Below, piece by piece: positions 45,947 through 56,088 of a DNA stretch of 64,000 nt (positions are counted from its first letter, which is position 1; every line of letters starts with the position of its first letter). The notes beneath the pieces are model-generated. The model searched no databases. It was not told where the DNA came from and worked only from the letters and a program-made list of their open reading frames with translations. The DNA is from Parapedobacter sp051400755 (GTDB taxonomy: Bacteria > Bacteroidota > Bacteroidia > Sphingobacteriales > Sphingobacteriaceae): NCBI RefSeq assembly GCF_051400755.1, contig NZ_JBLFFL010000002.1, forward strand, positions 794,571 through 858,570, written 5' to 3'. The translations under genes and the position numbers were made by a program.

Positions 45947-48169
45947 TTGGAAACACAGGAACTGGCCACCGTAGATACCGCAACCGAATTGGGACTTTTG
46001 CCCGAAGAATTTGAACGCATTACCGAAATCCTGGGGCGGACACCCAATTTTACCGAATTGTCGATCTTTTCGGTGATGTGGAGTGAACACTGCTCTTATA
46101 AAAACTCCATCGTTTGGCTCAAGACATTGCCCAAAGATGGTCCGCATATGCTGGCGAAGGCCGGTGAGGAAAATGCCGGACTGGTAGATATCGGTGATGG
46201 GCTCGGATGTGCGTTCAAGATCGAGTCGCACAACCATCCTTCGGCGCTGGAACCCTATCAGGGGGCGGCTACAGGGGTCGGGGGCATCAATCGCGATATT
46301 TTTACGATGGGCGCCCGTCCGATCGCGCAGCTCAATTCGCTGCGCTTCGGCGATATCAACCATCCGCGCACGCAGTGGCTCATCAAGGGCGTGGTGAAAG
46401 GCATTGGCGATTACGGCAATGCGTTCGGTATTCCCACCGTAGGCGGCGAAGTTTTTTTTGATGATTGTTATCAGGTAAACCCCTTGGTCAACGCGATGTC
46501 AGCAGGTATCGTGAAAGCAGGCGAGACGGTGTCTGCCACCTCATACGGTGTGGGCAATCCGGTTTATATTGTCGGGTCGGCTACAGGCAAGGATGGCATA
46601 CATGGAGCAGCATTCGCGTCCAAAGACATTACCGAGGATTCGGTCAATGACCTGCCTGCCGTGCAGGTGGGAGACCCCTTTCAGGAAAAACTTCTCTTGG
46701 AGGCTACGCTGGAGGTCATCAAGACGGGCGCGGTAATCGGCATGCAGGACATGGGCGCTGCCGGGATCATCTGCTCCAACTCGGAGATGTCTGCCAAAGG
46801 GAAGCATGGCATGCGCATTGACCTGGATAACGTGCCCACCCGCCAGGCCAACATGAAGCCTTATGAGATCCTGCTGTCTGAGTCGCAGGAACGGATGCTG
46901 ATCGTGGTGGAGAAAGGCCGGGAGGCCGATGTAGAGGCTGTATTTGAAAAGTGGGATCTCAACTGTGCAATCATCGGTGAAGTGACCGATACCCAGCGCC
47001 TGGAATATTATATGCACGGTGAATTGGTTGCCGATGTACCCGCCGACGACCTCGTGCTGGGCGGTGGTGCACCGGTCTATCATCGGGAGTACCGGGAACC
47101 GGCCTATTTTGCTGAATATCAAAAATTCAGGATCGACGACGTGGCTGAACCGGAAGACCTGCGGGCCGTGGCCCAGCACCTGCTCGCCCATCCCAACATT
47201 GCTTCTAAACGGTGGGTAACCAACCAATACGATTCCATGGTCGGTACCGCCACGATGACGACCAATAAACCCAGCGATGCGGCGGTGGTGGCGGTCAAAG
47301 GCACCGACAAAGCCATCGTATTGACGGTTGACTGCAACGCGCGATATGTGAATGCCGACCCGCAAAAGGGCTGTGCCATCGCTGTTGCCGAAGCGGCTCG
47401 TAACATCACGTGTGCCGGTGGCGAACCTTCGGCCATCACCAACTGCCTCAACTTCGGAAATCCGTATATCCCAGAGGTCTATTGGCAGTTTGTACATGCC
47501 ATTAAGGGAATGGGAGAGGCCTGCCTCAAATTCCAGACGCCGGTAACCGGCGGAAACGTCAGTTTCTATAACCAGTCTCCCGATGGCGGCTCGGTATTTC
47601 CAACCCCCACGATCGGTATGTTGGGTATCATGCCGGACGCGTCCAATCTGATGACCTTGGATTTCAAAGCAGAAGGCGATTATATCTACCTGATCGGTGA
47701 ATCTCGAAATGATATCGCATCATCTCAATATTTGGCCTCCTACCACGGCGTAAAAGCCTCTCCAGCCCCTTATTTTGATCTGGATGAGGAATACGCGACA
47801 CATCAGGTGCTCAAACACCTCATCCACGAGCAACTCATCGTGTCTGCACATGACGTGTCAGATGGCGGCCTGTATGTAGCGCTGGCTGAATCAGCAATGG
47901 CCGGAAACCTGGGCTTTGCGATCGATACGGATAGCGAAATCCGGAAGGATGCGTTCCTGTTCGGTGAAGCCCAAGGCCGGATCGTGGTATCCGTAAAACC
48001 CGAAAAGCAAGAAGGGTTGGTGGAGTTGCTGGCGGCAAGCGGGACAGAGTTTTCGCTGTTGGGAGCGGTGACTAAAAATGGATTCGTCGTGGATGAAGCG
48101 CTCTACGACACCGTAAACCATGCGCAGGAGATCTATAATCACGCACTGGAACATATTTTAGGCGAATAA
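45947..48169 (+). CDS. purL: Phosphoribosylformylglycinamidine synthase subunit PurL (small form)
   Basis: 740 residues from a TTG start at 45947; no ATG fits. WSEHCSYKNS (catalytic His), ATGVGGINRDIFTMGARPIA, PTVGGEVFFDDCY and MQDMGAAGIICSNSEMS identify PurL. The length is that of the small form, which lacks the glutaminase domain and works with separate PurQ and PurS, neither of which is in the window. It catalyses the fourth step of purine synthesis. Confidence 0.96.
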   Translation: METQELATVDTATELGLLPEEFERITEILGRTPNFTELSIFSVMWSEHCSYKNSIVWLKTLPKDGPHMLAKAGEENAGLVDIGDGLGCAFKIESHNHPSALEPYQGAATGVGGINRDIFTMGARPIAQLNSLRFGDINHPRTQWLIKGVVKGIGDYGNAFGIPTVGGEVFFDDCYQVNPLVNAMSAGIVKAGETVSATSYGVGNPVYIVGSATGKDGIHGAAFASKDITEDSVNDLPAVQVGDPFQEKLLLEATLEVIKTGAVIGMQDMGAAGIICSNSEMSAKGKHGMRIDLDNVPTRQANMKPYEILLSESQERMLIVVEKGREADVEAVFEKWDLNCAIIGEVTDTQRLEYYMHGELVADVPADDLVLGGGAPVYHREYREPAYFAEYQKFRIDDVAEPEDLRAVAQHLLAHPNIASKRWVTNQYDSMVGTATMTTNKPSDAAVVAVKGTDKAIVLTVDCNARYVNADPQKGCAIAVAEAARNITCAGGEPSAITNCLNFGNPYIPEVYWQFVHAIKGMGEACLKFQTPVTGGNVSFYNQSPDGGSVFPTPTIGMLGIMPDASNLMTLDFKAEGDYIYLIGESRNDIASSQYLASYHGVKASPAPYFDLDEEYATHQVLKHLIHEQLIVSAHDVSDGGLYVALAESAMAGNLGFAIDTDSEIRKDAFLFGEAQGRIVVSVKPEKQEGLVELLAASGTEFSLLGAVTKNGFVVDEALYDTVNHAQEIYNHALEHILGE

Positions 48170-48206
48170 ATATCCCTAATGCGCCTTGGCCATTAATTTA
48201 GTCGAC

Positions 48207-49355
48207 ATGAAGATAGCAAAATTAGAACTATTCATGGTGCCACCACGGTGGCTCTTCCTGAAGATCACCACCGAAAACGGCATCGAAGGCTGGGGCGAAC
48301 CGGTGGTCGAAGGCAAGGCGCGTACCGTTAAAGCGGCCGTAGAAGAAATGTCCGGCTACTTGATCGGCAAGGATGCCCGCCATATTGAAGACATCTGGCA
48401 GGTGCTATACCGAGGCGCATTCTACCGAGGAGGTCCCATTTTAATGAGTGCGATCTCGGGCATCGACCAAGCCCTGTGGGACATCAAGGGCAAGGCATTG
48501 GGCGTACCGGTATATGAACTATTAGGAGGGGCCGTACGCGACAAGATGAAGGTGTATGGATGGATCGGCGGGGATAAGCCCGCCAATGTGGTCGACGCAG
48601 CAAAGAAGCGGGTGCAGGAGGGTTTCCGTGCGGTCAAGATGAATGGATCTTCCGAAATGGAATGGATCGATACGCCAAAGAAAGTGCAGGATGCGATTTC
48701 CTGTATCCAGGATGTCCGTGACGCACTGGGTTATGACATCGGCATCGGCATCGATTTTCACGGGCGGATACACAAAGGGATGGCTAAGCGCTTTATGAGT
48801 GGGTTAGAGGACCTGAAACCGATGTTTATCGAAGAACCGGTGTTGTCCGAAAACAGGGAGGCATTTGCCCAGTTGGCCCGGTATACGAGCGCGCCCATCG
48901 CCACTGGTGAGCGGATGTTTAACCGATGGGACTTCAAATCCATCTTCGAACAGGGCGTCGTTGACATTATCCAGCCCGATCTTAGCCATGCGGGCGGTAT
49001 TTCCGAGGTCAAGCGGATAGCGGGCATGGCAGAGGCTTATGATGTGGCGCTGGCCCCCCATTGCCCGCTTGGCCCGATTTCGTTTGCTGCTGCCCTGCAA
49101 GTCGATTTTAATTGCGTGAACGCCATTATTCAAGAAACCAGCATCGGTATCCACTATAACGAGGGAACTGATTTGTTAGACTACCTCGACAATCCCGAAG
49201 TGTTCAATATAACCGATGGTTATGTGGCGCGTCCGGAGTTGCCGGGACTGGGGATACAGATCAACGAACAGAAAGTGCGGGAAATGGCCATCCATGAACA
49301 CGACTGGAAAAATCCGGTCTGGAGGAATGAAGACGGAAGCATTACGGAATGGTAA
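48207..49355 (+). CDS. dgoD: D-galactonate dehydratase (enolase superfamily)
   Basis: 382 residues from the ATG at 48207, the same length as E. coli DgoD. Start KIAKLELFMVPPRWLFLKIT, GWGEPVVEGKARTV and the metal ligands in GIDFHGR, FIEEPVL and ATGERMF, with the catalytic His in APHCPLGP, are those of the galactonate dehydratase group. It dehydrates D-galactonate to 2-dehydro-3-deoxygalactonate. The stop overlaps the dgoK start (TAATG). Confidence 0.92.
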   Translation: MKIAKLELFMVPPRWLFLKITTENGIEGWGEPVVEGKARTVKAAVEEMSGYLIGKDARHIEDIWQVLYRGAFYRGGPILMSAISGIDQALWDIKGKALGVPVYELLGGAVRDKMKVYGWIGGDKPANVVDAAKKRVQEGFRAVKMNGSSEMEWIDTPKKVQDAISCIQDVRDALGYDIGIGIDFHGRIHKGMAKRFMSGLEDLKPMFIEEPVLSENREAFAQLARYTSAPIATGERMFNRWDFKSIFEQGVVDIIQPDLSHAGGISEVKRIAGMAEAYDVALAPHCPLGPISFAAALQVDFNCVNAIIQETSIGIHYNEGTDLLDYLDNPEVFNITDGYVARPELPGLGIQINEQKVREMAIHEHDWKNPVWRNEDGSITEW

Positions 49356-50341
49356 TGGGCGACTTCATGCTGAGCTGCGACTGGGGCACTTCATCGTTCC
49401 GGCTGAAGCTGGTAGATATCCAGCGTGAAGCGGTCGCGGCTGAGCTTCAGACGGCTGATGGCGTTTCGGCAGTGTACGGCCGATGGAAAAGCGAGGGGGC
49501 ACATCGCTCCAGCCAAGAGTCTTTTTACATGCAGCACTTGGTTGCTTGCATTGGCATGCTTTCAAAGCAGGTAGCCTTCCCGCTAAGCGGCATCCCGGTC
49601 GTCATATCGGGCATGGCATCGTCCACCATCGGTATGCGGCAACTGCCTTACGCCGAACTGCCTTTTTCGATAGATGGAAGCAACGCGGTGGTGCAGGCGC
49701 TCGACACAGGGGATCGGATTGATCACCCGGTGCTGTTGATCTCCGGCTGCAAGGCCGCGGCAGATGTGATGAGGGGAGAAGAGACGCAACTGGTCGGACT
49801 GGCCGCCATGGATCGGCCGTTCAATGCCGCTGGTGAAGCCGTCTGTATCTTTCCGGGGACCCACTCCAAGCACGTCCATGTGGTTGCCGGAAAGATGGTA
49901 GACTTTGCTACCTTCATGACCGGTGAGGTATTCCACCTAATGGCACATCAGAGCATCCTGAAGGGCGCGATAACGATCCCAAAGCCTGACGACATGTGGA
50001 GCCCTGCCGAGGAAGATGTGTTCCGCCGGGGCGTGGCCTACGCCATGTCGACCAATATCCTGAGTGCCTTATTTTCCGTGAGGGTGAATGAACTGTTTGA
50101 CCGATATGCCAAGACCGAGAATTATTATTATTTAAGTGGACTGTTGATCGGGACGGAACTTGCCGGACTGCTCAAACGCGAGGTAGACCGGATCGTGCTG
50201 TGCAGTGGCAGCAACGTGTACCTGCCTTACCGGCTAGCCTTGGAAGAATTGGACTTGGTATCACGGGCGATGTTTGTCGAGCCCCACCGGATGGATTGGG
50301 CCGTGATCGCCGGGCAGATTAAGATAAGCCATTTTTTATAG
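49355..50341 (+). CDS. dgoK: 2-dehydro-3-deoxygalactonokinase
   Basis: 328 residues from the ATG at 49355, which overlaps the dgoD stop; an in-frame Met is four codons later. SCDWGTSSFRLKLVDIQ is the phosphate-1 motif of the family; VISGMASSTIGMRQLPYAEL, CIFPGTHSKHVHV and GTELAGLLKREVDRIVLCSG are also conserved. It phosphorylates the DgoD product. The aldolase DgoA that would complete the pathway is not in the window. Confidence 0.93.
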   Translation: MGDFMLSCDWGTSSFRLKLVDIQREAVAAELQTADGVSAVYGRWKSEGAHRSSQESFYMQHLVACIGMLSKQVAFPLSGIPVVISGMASSTIGMRQLPYAELPFSIDGSNAVVQALDTGDRIDHPVLLISGCKAAADVMRGEETQLVGLAAMDRPFNAAGEAVCIFPGTHSKHVHVVAGKMVDFATFMTGEVFHLMAHQSILKGAITIPKPDDMWSPAEEDVFRRGVAYAMSTNILSALFSVRVNELFDRYAKTENYYYLSGLLIGTELAGLLKREVDRIVLCSGSNVYLPYRLALEELDLVSRAMFVEPHRMDWAVIAGQIKISHFL

Positions 50342-50726
50342 CCGCAGATAACAGTCCTGAAAAGTCGTGAAAGCATGAATTTGCATCCTAGGCAATCTTC
50401 GTGCAGCATCTTTCTCAATATATATTGTCGCATTGCCTGATACGGTCTTCTATTGACCGACTAGGTTCACGAACGCTAATCCACTTCGCTTCCAAAAAAA
50501 CGATTCATAAATTCGACTCCGTGCTTGAGTTTTTGTCTGATATGAATAATATTTGATGAAATATCATCTATTTTCCTCAAAAAAAGTAGATAATCGAAAT
50601 AAATAATATTTTTTTTGAAAAAATATCAATAAAAAAATTGCTTAAATGAAATTATTGTACATATTTGCTATTATAATTGTTACATTTATAACTTTAACCG
50701 TGTTTTCTAACTAATTTTTAAGCATT
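50342..50726. other. AT-rich intergenic region before amtB
   Basis: 385 bases with no plausible ORF. The first 150 are of average composition, with a small CGGTC/GACCG inverted repeat near 50441-50457; the rest is very AT-rich and ends in the amtB leader. No exact TAnnTTTG promoter was found. It probably holds the nitrogen-responsive control region, but nothing specific is visible. Confidence 0.5.
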
Positions 50727-52061
50727 ATGGAGCTTTTTATGACAAATTTATCCTACTTGGCTGATCCGTTCAGTGCAGGTATGGCTATTCCGCTATTATC
50801 GGTGATGCAGGACGTACCGGCGGAGGCGCCTTCTGTCACCGACACGTTGTTAACAGCAAATAACATTTGGATGATGCTTGCGACAGCCTTGGTATTCATC
50901 ATGCATTTGGGTTTTGCCAGTGTAGAGGCGGGATTTACCCAAGCCAAAAACACCGTGAACATTTTATTTAAGAATACGTTGACGCCCGTACTCGGAATTG
51001 TCACGTATGCGCTTGTCGGTTTTGCCCTGATGTACCCCGGAGATTTCAATGGTTTTTTGGGATTCGGCAAGGAGAGTTGGGACATGATTTGGTTCACGCC
51101 GGGTGCGGCTGATGTGACCGCAGGTTATGCTGATGGCGGTTACACGTTCTGGACGGATTTCCTTTTTCAGGCCATGTTTGCGGCTACCTGCGCAACAATC
51201 GTGTCCGGCGCAGTGGCCGAACGCATCAAGTTAAGCGCCTACCTGACGTTTACGTTGATCTATGTAGCATTGGTGTATCCCATTATCGGCAGCTGGAAAT
51301 GGGGTGGCGGCTTTTTAGATGAAATGGGATTCATTGACTTCGCTGGTTCTACGCTGGTGCACTCCATTGGCGGCTGGGGAGCGTTGGTAGGCATTTGGTT
51401 ATTGGGACCGCGCATCGGCAAATACGAAAACGGCAAAACCAGTGAAATAGCCGGATCGTCTGTTCCGTTGGCCACCATAGGTGTCTTTTTACTGTGGTTG
51501 GGGTGGTTCGGCTTTAATGGGGGCTCCGTGCTTTCGGCAGATCCCGGCGTGGTTTCATTGGTGTTGGTAACGACTTGCTTAGGTGCTTGCGGTGGTGCTA
51601 TCGGAGGCCATTTTACCAGTATGATCGCCATGAAACGGATTGATTTCGGGATGGTGCTGAATGGCATACTGGCCGGCTTGGTTGGTATTACGGCCAGTGC
51701 GGATATCATTACCCCGTTTGAAGCGTTGCTTATCGGCGGCATTGCCGGTGTTTTGGTGGTATTCTCGGTGATGTTATTGGATAAGTTGAAACTCGACGAT
51801 TGCGTGGGCGCAGTGTCGGTACACCTTACCTGTGGTGTTTGGGGTACGCTGGCTACGGGTATATTCGGAGAAGGCGCTTCGTTTATGTCGCAGCTTTATG
51901 GTGTCTTGATCTGCGGAGCAGCGGCGGTAATTGGTGCGTTTGTTATTTTCTACATGCTCAAGGTTACCATAGGACTGCGTGTCAGTGCTGAAACAGAAAA
52001 ACATGGTTTGGATAGCCACGAACATGGCATCCGCGGTTATACCATCTTGGTAGAAGACTAA
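50727..52061 (+). CDS. amtB: Ammonium transporter, Amt family
   Basis: 444 residues, about eleven membrane helices. The pore His pair is in STLVHSIGGWGALVG and SVHLTCGVWGTLATGIF. GFASVEAGFTQAKNTVNILF and SWKWGGGFLDEMGFIDFAGS are conserved. It takes up ammonium at low concentration. Unusually no glnK (PII) gene follows; a porin gene does. Confidence 0.95.
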   Translation: MELFMTNLSYLADPFSAGMAIPLLSVMQDVPAEAPSVTDTLLTANNIWMMLATALVFIMHLGFASVEAGFTQAKNTVNILFKNTLTPVLGIVTYALVGFALMYPGDFNGFLGFGKESWDMIWFTPGAADVTAGYADGGYTFWTDFLFQAMFAATCATIVSGAVAERIKLSAYLTFTLIYVALVYPIIGSWKWGGGFLDEMGFIDFAGSTLVHSIGGWGALVGIWLLGPRIGKYENGKTSEIAGSSVPLATIGVFLLWLGWFGFNGGSVLSADPGVVSLVLVTTCLGACGGAIGGHFTSMIAMKRIDFGMVLNGILAGLVGITASADIITPFEALLIGGIAGVLVVFSVMLLDKLKLDDCVGAVSVHLTCGVWGTLATGIFGEGASFMSQLYGVLICGAAAVIGAFVIFYMLKVTIGLRVSAETEKHGLDSHEHGIRGYTILVED

Positions 52062-52191
52062 GCTGGATAAAAAACGGTTGGAGGATAACGTGATAAATAA
52101 CACACGCTATCCTTCATACCGATGGTTTAATCACTTACATGAAGAATGGCCTGAAGAACTAAACTTACATGTAAGGCTCAATTACACAAAT

Positions 52192-53217
52192 ATGAAAAAA
52201 ATTTTTATTGCTGGAAACTTATTATTGGCTGCGTTTTTTGTGCAGGCCCAGGACGAATCATTAACCATTTCGGGGTCGGTGGATGCCTATTACAAATATG
52301 ACTTTTCGGGGTATAAAAACGAAGATGGACTGGGCAATATCCCTACCTCCTTCGCGAACGAGCAGAATTCAGTTTCATTGGGCATGATCGATCTGATCGT
52401 AAGCAAAACGGTTGGAAAAGCATCTTTCGTAGGCGATGTATCCTTTGGTCCACGTGGACAATACCAATCCATACTCAATTCCGGGGATGGTAATTCATTC
52501 CACATCCAAAACTTATACATGAGCTATGCATTTACCGAAAAGTTTTCCATGACCGCGGGTTTCATGGGTACGTTTGTGGGATATGAACTGATCTCGCCAA
52601 CCGGAAATTTCAACTATTCCACTTCCTATCTGTTTTCCGCGGGACCGTTCCAAAACGCGGGCATCAAGGCGCAGTATGCCTTTTCGGACAAGGTGGCATT
52701 GATGGTTGGGCTGTTCAACGATTGGAATAGTCCGCAGGATTTTGACGGTGTCTCTGATTTCGGGGCACAATTGGCCTTGTCTCCGGTAGAAGGTTGGGAT
52801 GCTTATATCAACTTTTTGACCGGCGGCACCGGCACCATTATCGACCTGACCACGGCATATCAGGTTACTGATGCATTTAAAGTCGGTTTGAATGCCGCAG
52901 ACTTCTCCGATTTCGGTGATACCGACGGCGGGTATTCAGGTGGGGCGTTATATGTGCAGTATGGCTTCACCGATGCATTTGCATTGGGGGCGAGGGGTGA
53001 ATATTACAAGGAGAAAGCAGATGGCTGGGCGTTTGTGCCAGCAGGGGAGTCTGTGCTCGGCCTGACGCTGTCGGCAAATGTCAAAGCCGGTCCGCTGACG
53101 GTCATTCCGGAATTCCGACTGGACAATGGATCCACCGAGATGTTCGTCAAGAGCATGGATATGGACCCAACCAAAAGCGCATCCCAATTTTCGCTTGCCT
53201 TGGTATACGCCTTCTAA
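52192..53217 (+). CDS. Outer-membrane porin-like protein (BBP2/OmpL type)
   Basis: 341 residues from the ATG at 52192, with a signal peptide (MKKIFIAGNLLLAAFFVQAQ). The mature part opens ESLTISGSVDAYYKYDFSGY and is made of alternating beta strands with aromatic ends, closing FSLALVYAF, a barrel signature. It fits the putative beta-barrel porin 2 group. It lies 130 bases after amtB and is closed by a strong terminator, so it may give outer-membrane passage for ammonium or another nitrogen source. Confidence 0.8.
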   Translation: MKKIFIAGNLLLAAFFVQAQDESLTISGSVDAYYKYDFSGYKNEDGLGNIPTSFANEQNSVSLGMIDLIVSKTVGKASFVGDVSFGPRGQYQSILNSGDGNSFHIQNLYMSYAFTEKFSMTAGFMGTFVGYELISPTGNFNYSTSYLFSAGPFQNAGIKAQYAFSDKVALMVGLFNDWNSPQDFDGVSDFGAQLALSPVEGWDAYINFLTGGTGTIIDLTTAYQVTDAFKVGLNAADFSDFGDTDGGYSGGALYVQYGFTDAFALGARGEYYKEKADGWAFVPAGESVLGLTLSANVKAGPLTVIPEFRLDNGSTEMFVKSMDMDPTKSASQFSLALVYAF

Positions 53218-53245
53218 GGCCGGTTTTAATACATTGTCTCGATAC

Positions 53246-53281
53246 GCCTAGCAGGTTTGACTTACCTGTTAGGCTTTTTTT
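53246..53281 (+). terminator. Intrinsic terminator of the amtB-porin unit
   Basis: GCCTAGCAGGT (53246-53256), 7-base loop, ACCTGTTAGGC (53264-53274) with one G:U pair, then seven Ts. Confidence 0.85.
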
Positions 53282-53346
53282 GTATATTCGTTGCGCACAA
53301 TATCCGCTGGAACGGATTTTGGTGAATTGCATTGGGAGGATCTTTT

Positions 53347-53922
53347 ATGGTTAACTTAATTATTACATTCATCGTGGGCTTATTTATTACCCATGGAAGC
53401 CCGCTTAAAGGTCATTTCGGTACAGACAATGGCCAATTTGCAGTCGATCAGCGAGGCAAGTTTGTAGTCTACAAGTCTGACGAGCTGCCTGCTAATGTAA
53501 GGTTTCCGGTTGCCCGAGCACGGCTGATCGGTTTCCTGGAAGCGAGAGGAGACAAAATTGTCATTAACACTGACAACCGACTGGAGAGCACCGGCAGTGT
53601 CACCATGCGAAAGCATGCAGGTATCGGCAATTATGTCGCTGGGCAGCTCCATTACACCTTAGTGGCCGAAAATAATGATGGGTCGTTAAACTATTGGTTT
53701 ACAGACCTCATGTACCAGCCCCTTCGTAATGATCGTTACGGCAAACGGATTAAAGCTACCCGATTTCCTATTCCATTGGAAAAAAAGGTAAGCAAGATCA
53801 ACGAACGGATATGGTATAAGCAAAGGTCCTTCGCTCATGATACGATCCAAGACCTTGCTGACCAACTATCGGCTCAAATTAAAGCAGCTGGACAGGCTGG
53901 CGTGATTACCACCAACATGTAG
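53347..53922 (+). CDS. Secreted hypothetical protein, DUF4468-like
   Basis: 191 residues from the ATG at 53347, chosen because GGGAGGA lies a few bases upstream. A hydrophobic N-terminus (LIITFIVGLFITHG) acts as signal or anchor. The mature part (FPVARARLIGFLEARGDKIV, GQLHYTLVAENNDGSLNYWF, YGKRIKATRFPIPL) resembles the Bacteroidota DUF4468 group, which has a TBP-like fold and no known function. No enzyme motif is visible. It stands alone before htpG. Confidence 0.65.
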   Translation: MVNLIITFIVGLFITHGSPLKGHFGTDNGQFAVDQRGKFVVYKSDELPANVRFPVARARLIGFLEARGDKIVINTDNRLESTGSVTMRKHAGIGNYVAGQLHYTLVAENNDGSLNYWFTDLMYQPLRNDRYGKRIKATRFPIPLEKKVSKINERIWYKQRSFAHDTIQDLADQLSAQIKAAGQAGVITTNM

Positions 53923-54060
53923 TTGATATCCAAAACCAACCTAAAGGGATGCTCGATTGCAGCACCTCTTTTTGTCATCTTTTCCTGCCATCCTGACGGG
54001 ATCATGCTAATGGAACACATATTGTTTGGAAGGGAACATTGAACCGTTAATTATTAAAAA

Positions 54061-55950
54061 ATGAACGAGAAAGGTAATATATCCATTCACACCGAGAACA
54101 TATTTCCGGTAATCAAGAAATTCTTATACTCAGACAATGAAATATTCCTCCGGGAGCTGGTCTCCAATGCTGTAGATGCTACACAAAAAATCAAGCGTCT
54201 GGCTGCATTGGGACAATACCAGGGCGAATTAGGTGATGTGACCATCGATGTGGCGTTTGACGAAAATGCCAAAACGATCACCATTTCCGACAAGGGACTC
54301 GGCATGACGGCAGATGAGGTGAAGAAATACATCAACCAAATCGCCTTTTCGGGGGCCACGGAATTTGTGGAGAAATTCAAGGAAGCCAAAGACGCCAACG
54401 AGATCATCGGCCGGTTCGGCCTCGGATTCTATTCGGCATTCATGGTGGCCGACGAGGTCGAAATCCAAACCTTGTCTTACCAGGAAGGCGCCACCCCAGC
54501 CCGCTGGGTATGTGACGGCAGCACGTCCTATGAAATTTCGGATGGAAACCGTACCACACGGGGCACTGATATCATCCTGCACGTCAACAAGGATTCCGAG
54601 GAGTTTCTGAATCAGGGTAAGTTGCAGGAAATCCTGGAGAAATACGGTAAATTCCTGCCCGTGCCCATCCGCTTCGGTACACGTACCAGCAGCGAACCCG
54701 ATGGCGAAGATCAAGACGGTAAGCCCCAATATAAGTCGGTAGCGGTAGACAATATTATCAATAACCCCAATCCAGCCTGGACCAAATCACCGGCGGAATT
54801 GAAAGATGAAGATTACCTGTCGTTCTATCGCGAACTGTATCCGTACTCCTTCGACGAACCCTTGTTTTGGATTCACTTGAATGTCGATTATCCGTTCAAC
54901 CTGACGGGCATTCTGTACTTTCCCAAACTCAAGGAAAACTTCGAAATACAAAAAAACAAAATCAAACTGTATTCCCGTCAGGTGTTCATCACCGATGAGG
55001 TAAAAGATGTCGTTCCGGAGTTCTTGATGTTGCTCCACGGTGTCATCGATTCACCGGATATCCCGCTAAACGTGTCTCGGAGCTTTTTACAGGCAGATAG
55101 CAACGTCAAGAAGATCAACGCCCATATCACCAAGAAAGTAGCCGATAAGCTAGCCGAGCTATTCAAAGCGGATCGCAAAGGCTTCGAGGAAAAATGGAAG
55201 GATATCGGTCTTTTCGTTAAATACGGAATGCTCAGCGATGACAAATTTGCAGAAAAAGCCCATGATTTCTGTTTGGTGAAAAACACCGAAAATGAAACCT
55301 ACACGTTGAAGGAATATGCCGAAAAGGTAAAGGATATCCAACAAGATAAAGACGGCAATGTGGTATACCTGTACACCAATGACATGGCCCAGCAGGATAG
55401 CTATATTACCACGGCCAGCGATAGGGGATACGACGTGTTGGTATTCGATTCGCCCATCGACAGCCATTTCGTGGCCTATTTAGAACAAAAGGCGGAAAAA
55501 ACGCAATTAAAGCGTGTGGATGCCGATGTGATTGATAAGCTCATTCAACGGGACCAGACCCATCAGCCGGTGCTTACCGAAGAGGAGAGCCAACAGGCTG
55601 CTACGCTTTTTGAGAAAGCCATCAGCCGGGACAATATGAAGGTGCATGTAGAGGCGCTAAGCGAGCACGAATTGCCCGTCACCGTGACCATTGATGAGTT
55701 TATGCGCCGGATGAAAGACATGGCGCAGACAGGAGGGGGCATGAGCTTCTACGGCACCATGCCGGACAATTACAAAGTGACGGTCAATGGCAACCACCCG
55801 CTGATCAAGCGGATCCTCAATGGTGAGAACGAAGAGCAGCAGCAACAATTGGCCAAGCAGGCGTTTGACTTGGCATTGTTGTCCCGCGGGTTGCTCACCG
55901 GAAATGAGTTGACTAATTTCGTCAAGCGAAGTGTCAGCATGATCGGTTGA
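54061..55950 (+). CDS. htpG: Molecular chaperone HtpG (Hsp90)
   Basis: 629 residues. The ATP site includes EIFLRELVSNAVDATQK, ITISDKGLGMTADEVKKYIN, IAFSGATEFVEKF and GRFGLGFYSAFMVAD; the middle domain has NVSRSFLQAD. The C-terminal dimerisation domain is present, without the eukaryotic MEEVD tail. A cytosolic ATP-driven chaperone; it is monocistronic and followed by tRNA-His. Confidence 0.97.
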   Translation: MNEKGNISIHTENIFPVIKKFLYSDNEIFLRELVSNAVDATQKIKRLAALGQYQGELGDVTIDVAFDENAKTITISDKGLGMTADEVKKYINQIAFSGATEFVEKFKEAKDANEIIGRFGLGFYSAFMVADEVEIQTLSYQEGATPARWVCDGSTSYEISDGNRTTRGTDIILHVNKDSEEFLNQGKLQEILEKYGKFLPVPIRFGTRTSSEPDGEDQDGKPQYKSVAVDNIINNPNPAWTKSPAELKDEDYLSFYRELYPYSFDEPLFWIHLNVDYPFNLTGILYFPKLKENFEIQKNKIKLYSRQVFITDEVKDVVPEFLMLLHGVIDSPDIPLNVSRSFLQADSNVKKINAHITKKVADKLAELFKADRKGFEEKWKDIGLFVKYGMLSDDKFAEKAHDFCLVKNTENETYTLKEYAEKVKDIQQDKDGNVVYLYTNDMAQQDSYITTASDRGYDVLVFDSPIDSHFVAYLEQKAEKTQLKRVDADVIDKLIQRDQTHQPVLTEEESQQAATLFEKAISRDNMKVHVEALSEHELPVTVTIDEFMRRMKDMAQTGGGMSFYGTMPDNYKVTVNGNHPLIKRILNGENEEQQQQLAKQAFDLALLSRGLLTGNELTNFVKRSVSMIG

Positions 55951-56013
55951 TGTTTTTTTAAAAAATGTTGTTGGATTGTAGCTAAATTGCTATTTTTGCC
56001 ATCCGACAAACAT

Positions 56014-56088
56014 GGTAGGTATAGCTCAGTTGGTTAGAGCACTAGATTGTGGTTCTAGGGGTCGTGGGTTCGAGCCCCATTACTTACC
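56014..56088 (+). tRNA. tRNA-His (GTG)
   Basis: 75-nt cloverleaf including the extra G at -1 that pairs with C73. Acceptor GTAGGTA pairs with TACTTAC; D-arm TAGCTCAGTTGGTTAGAGC; anticodon loop TTGTGGT with anticodon GTG; T-arm GTGGGTTCGAGCCCCAT with a mismatch. CCA is not encoded. It marks the left edge of an AT-richer accessory region. Confidence 0.95.
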
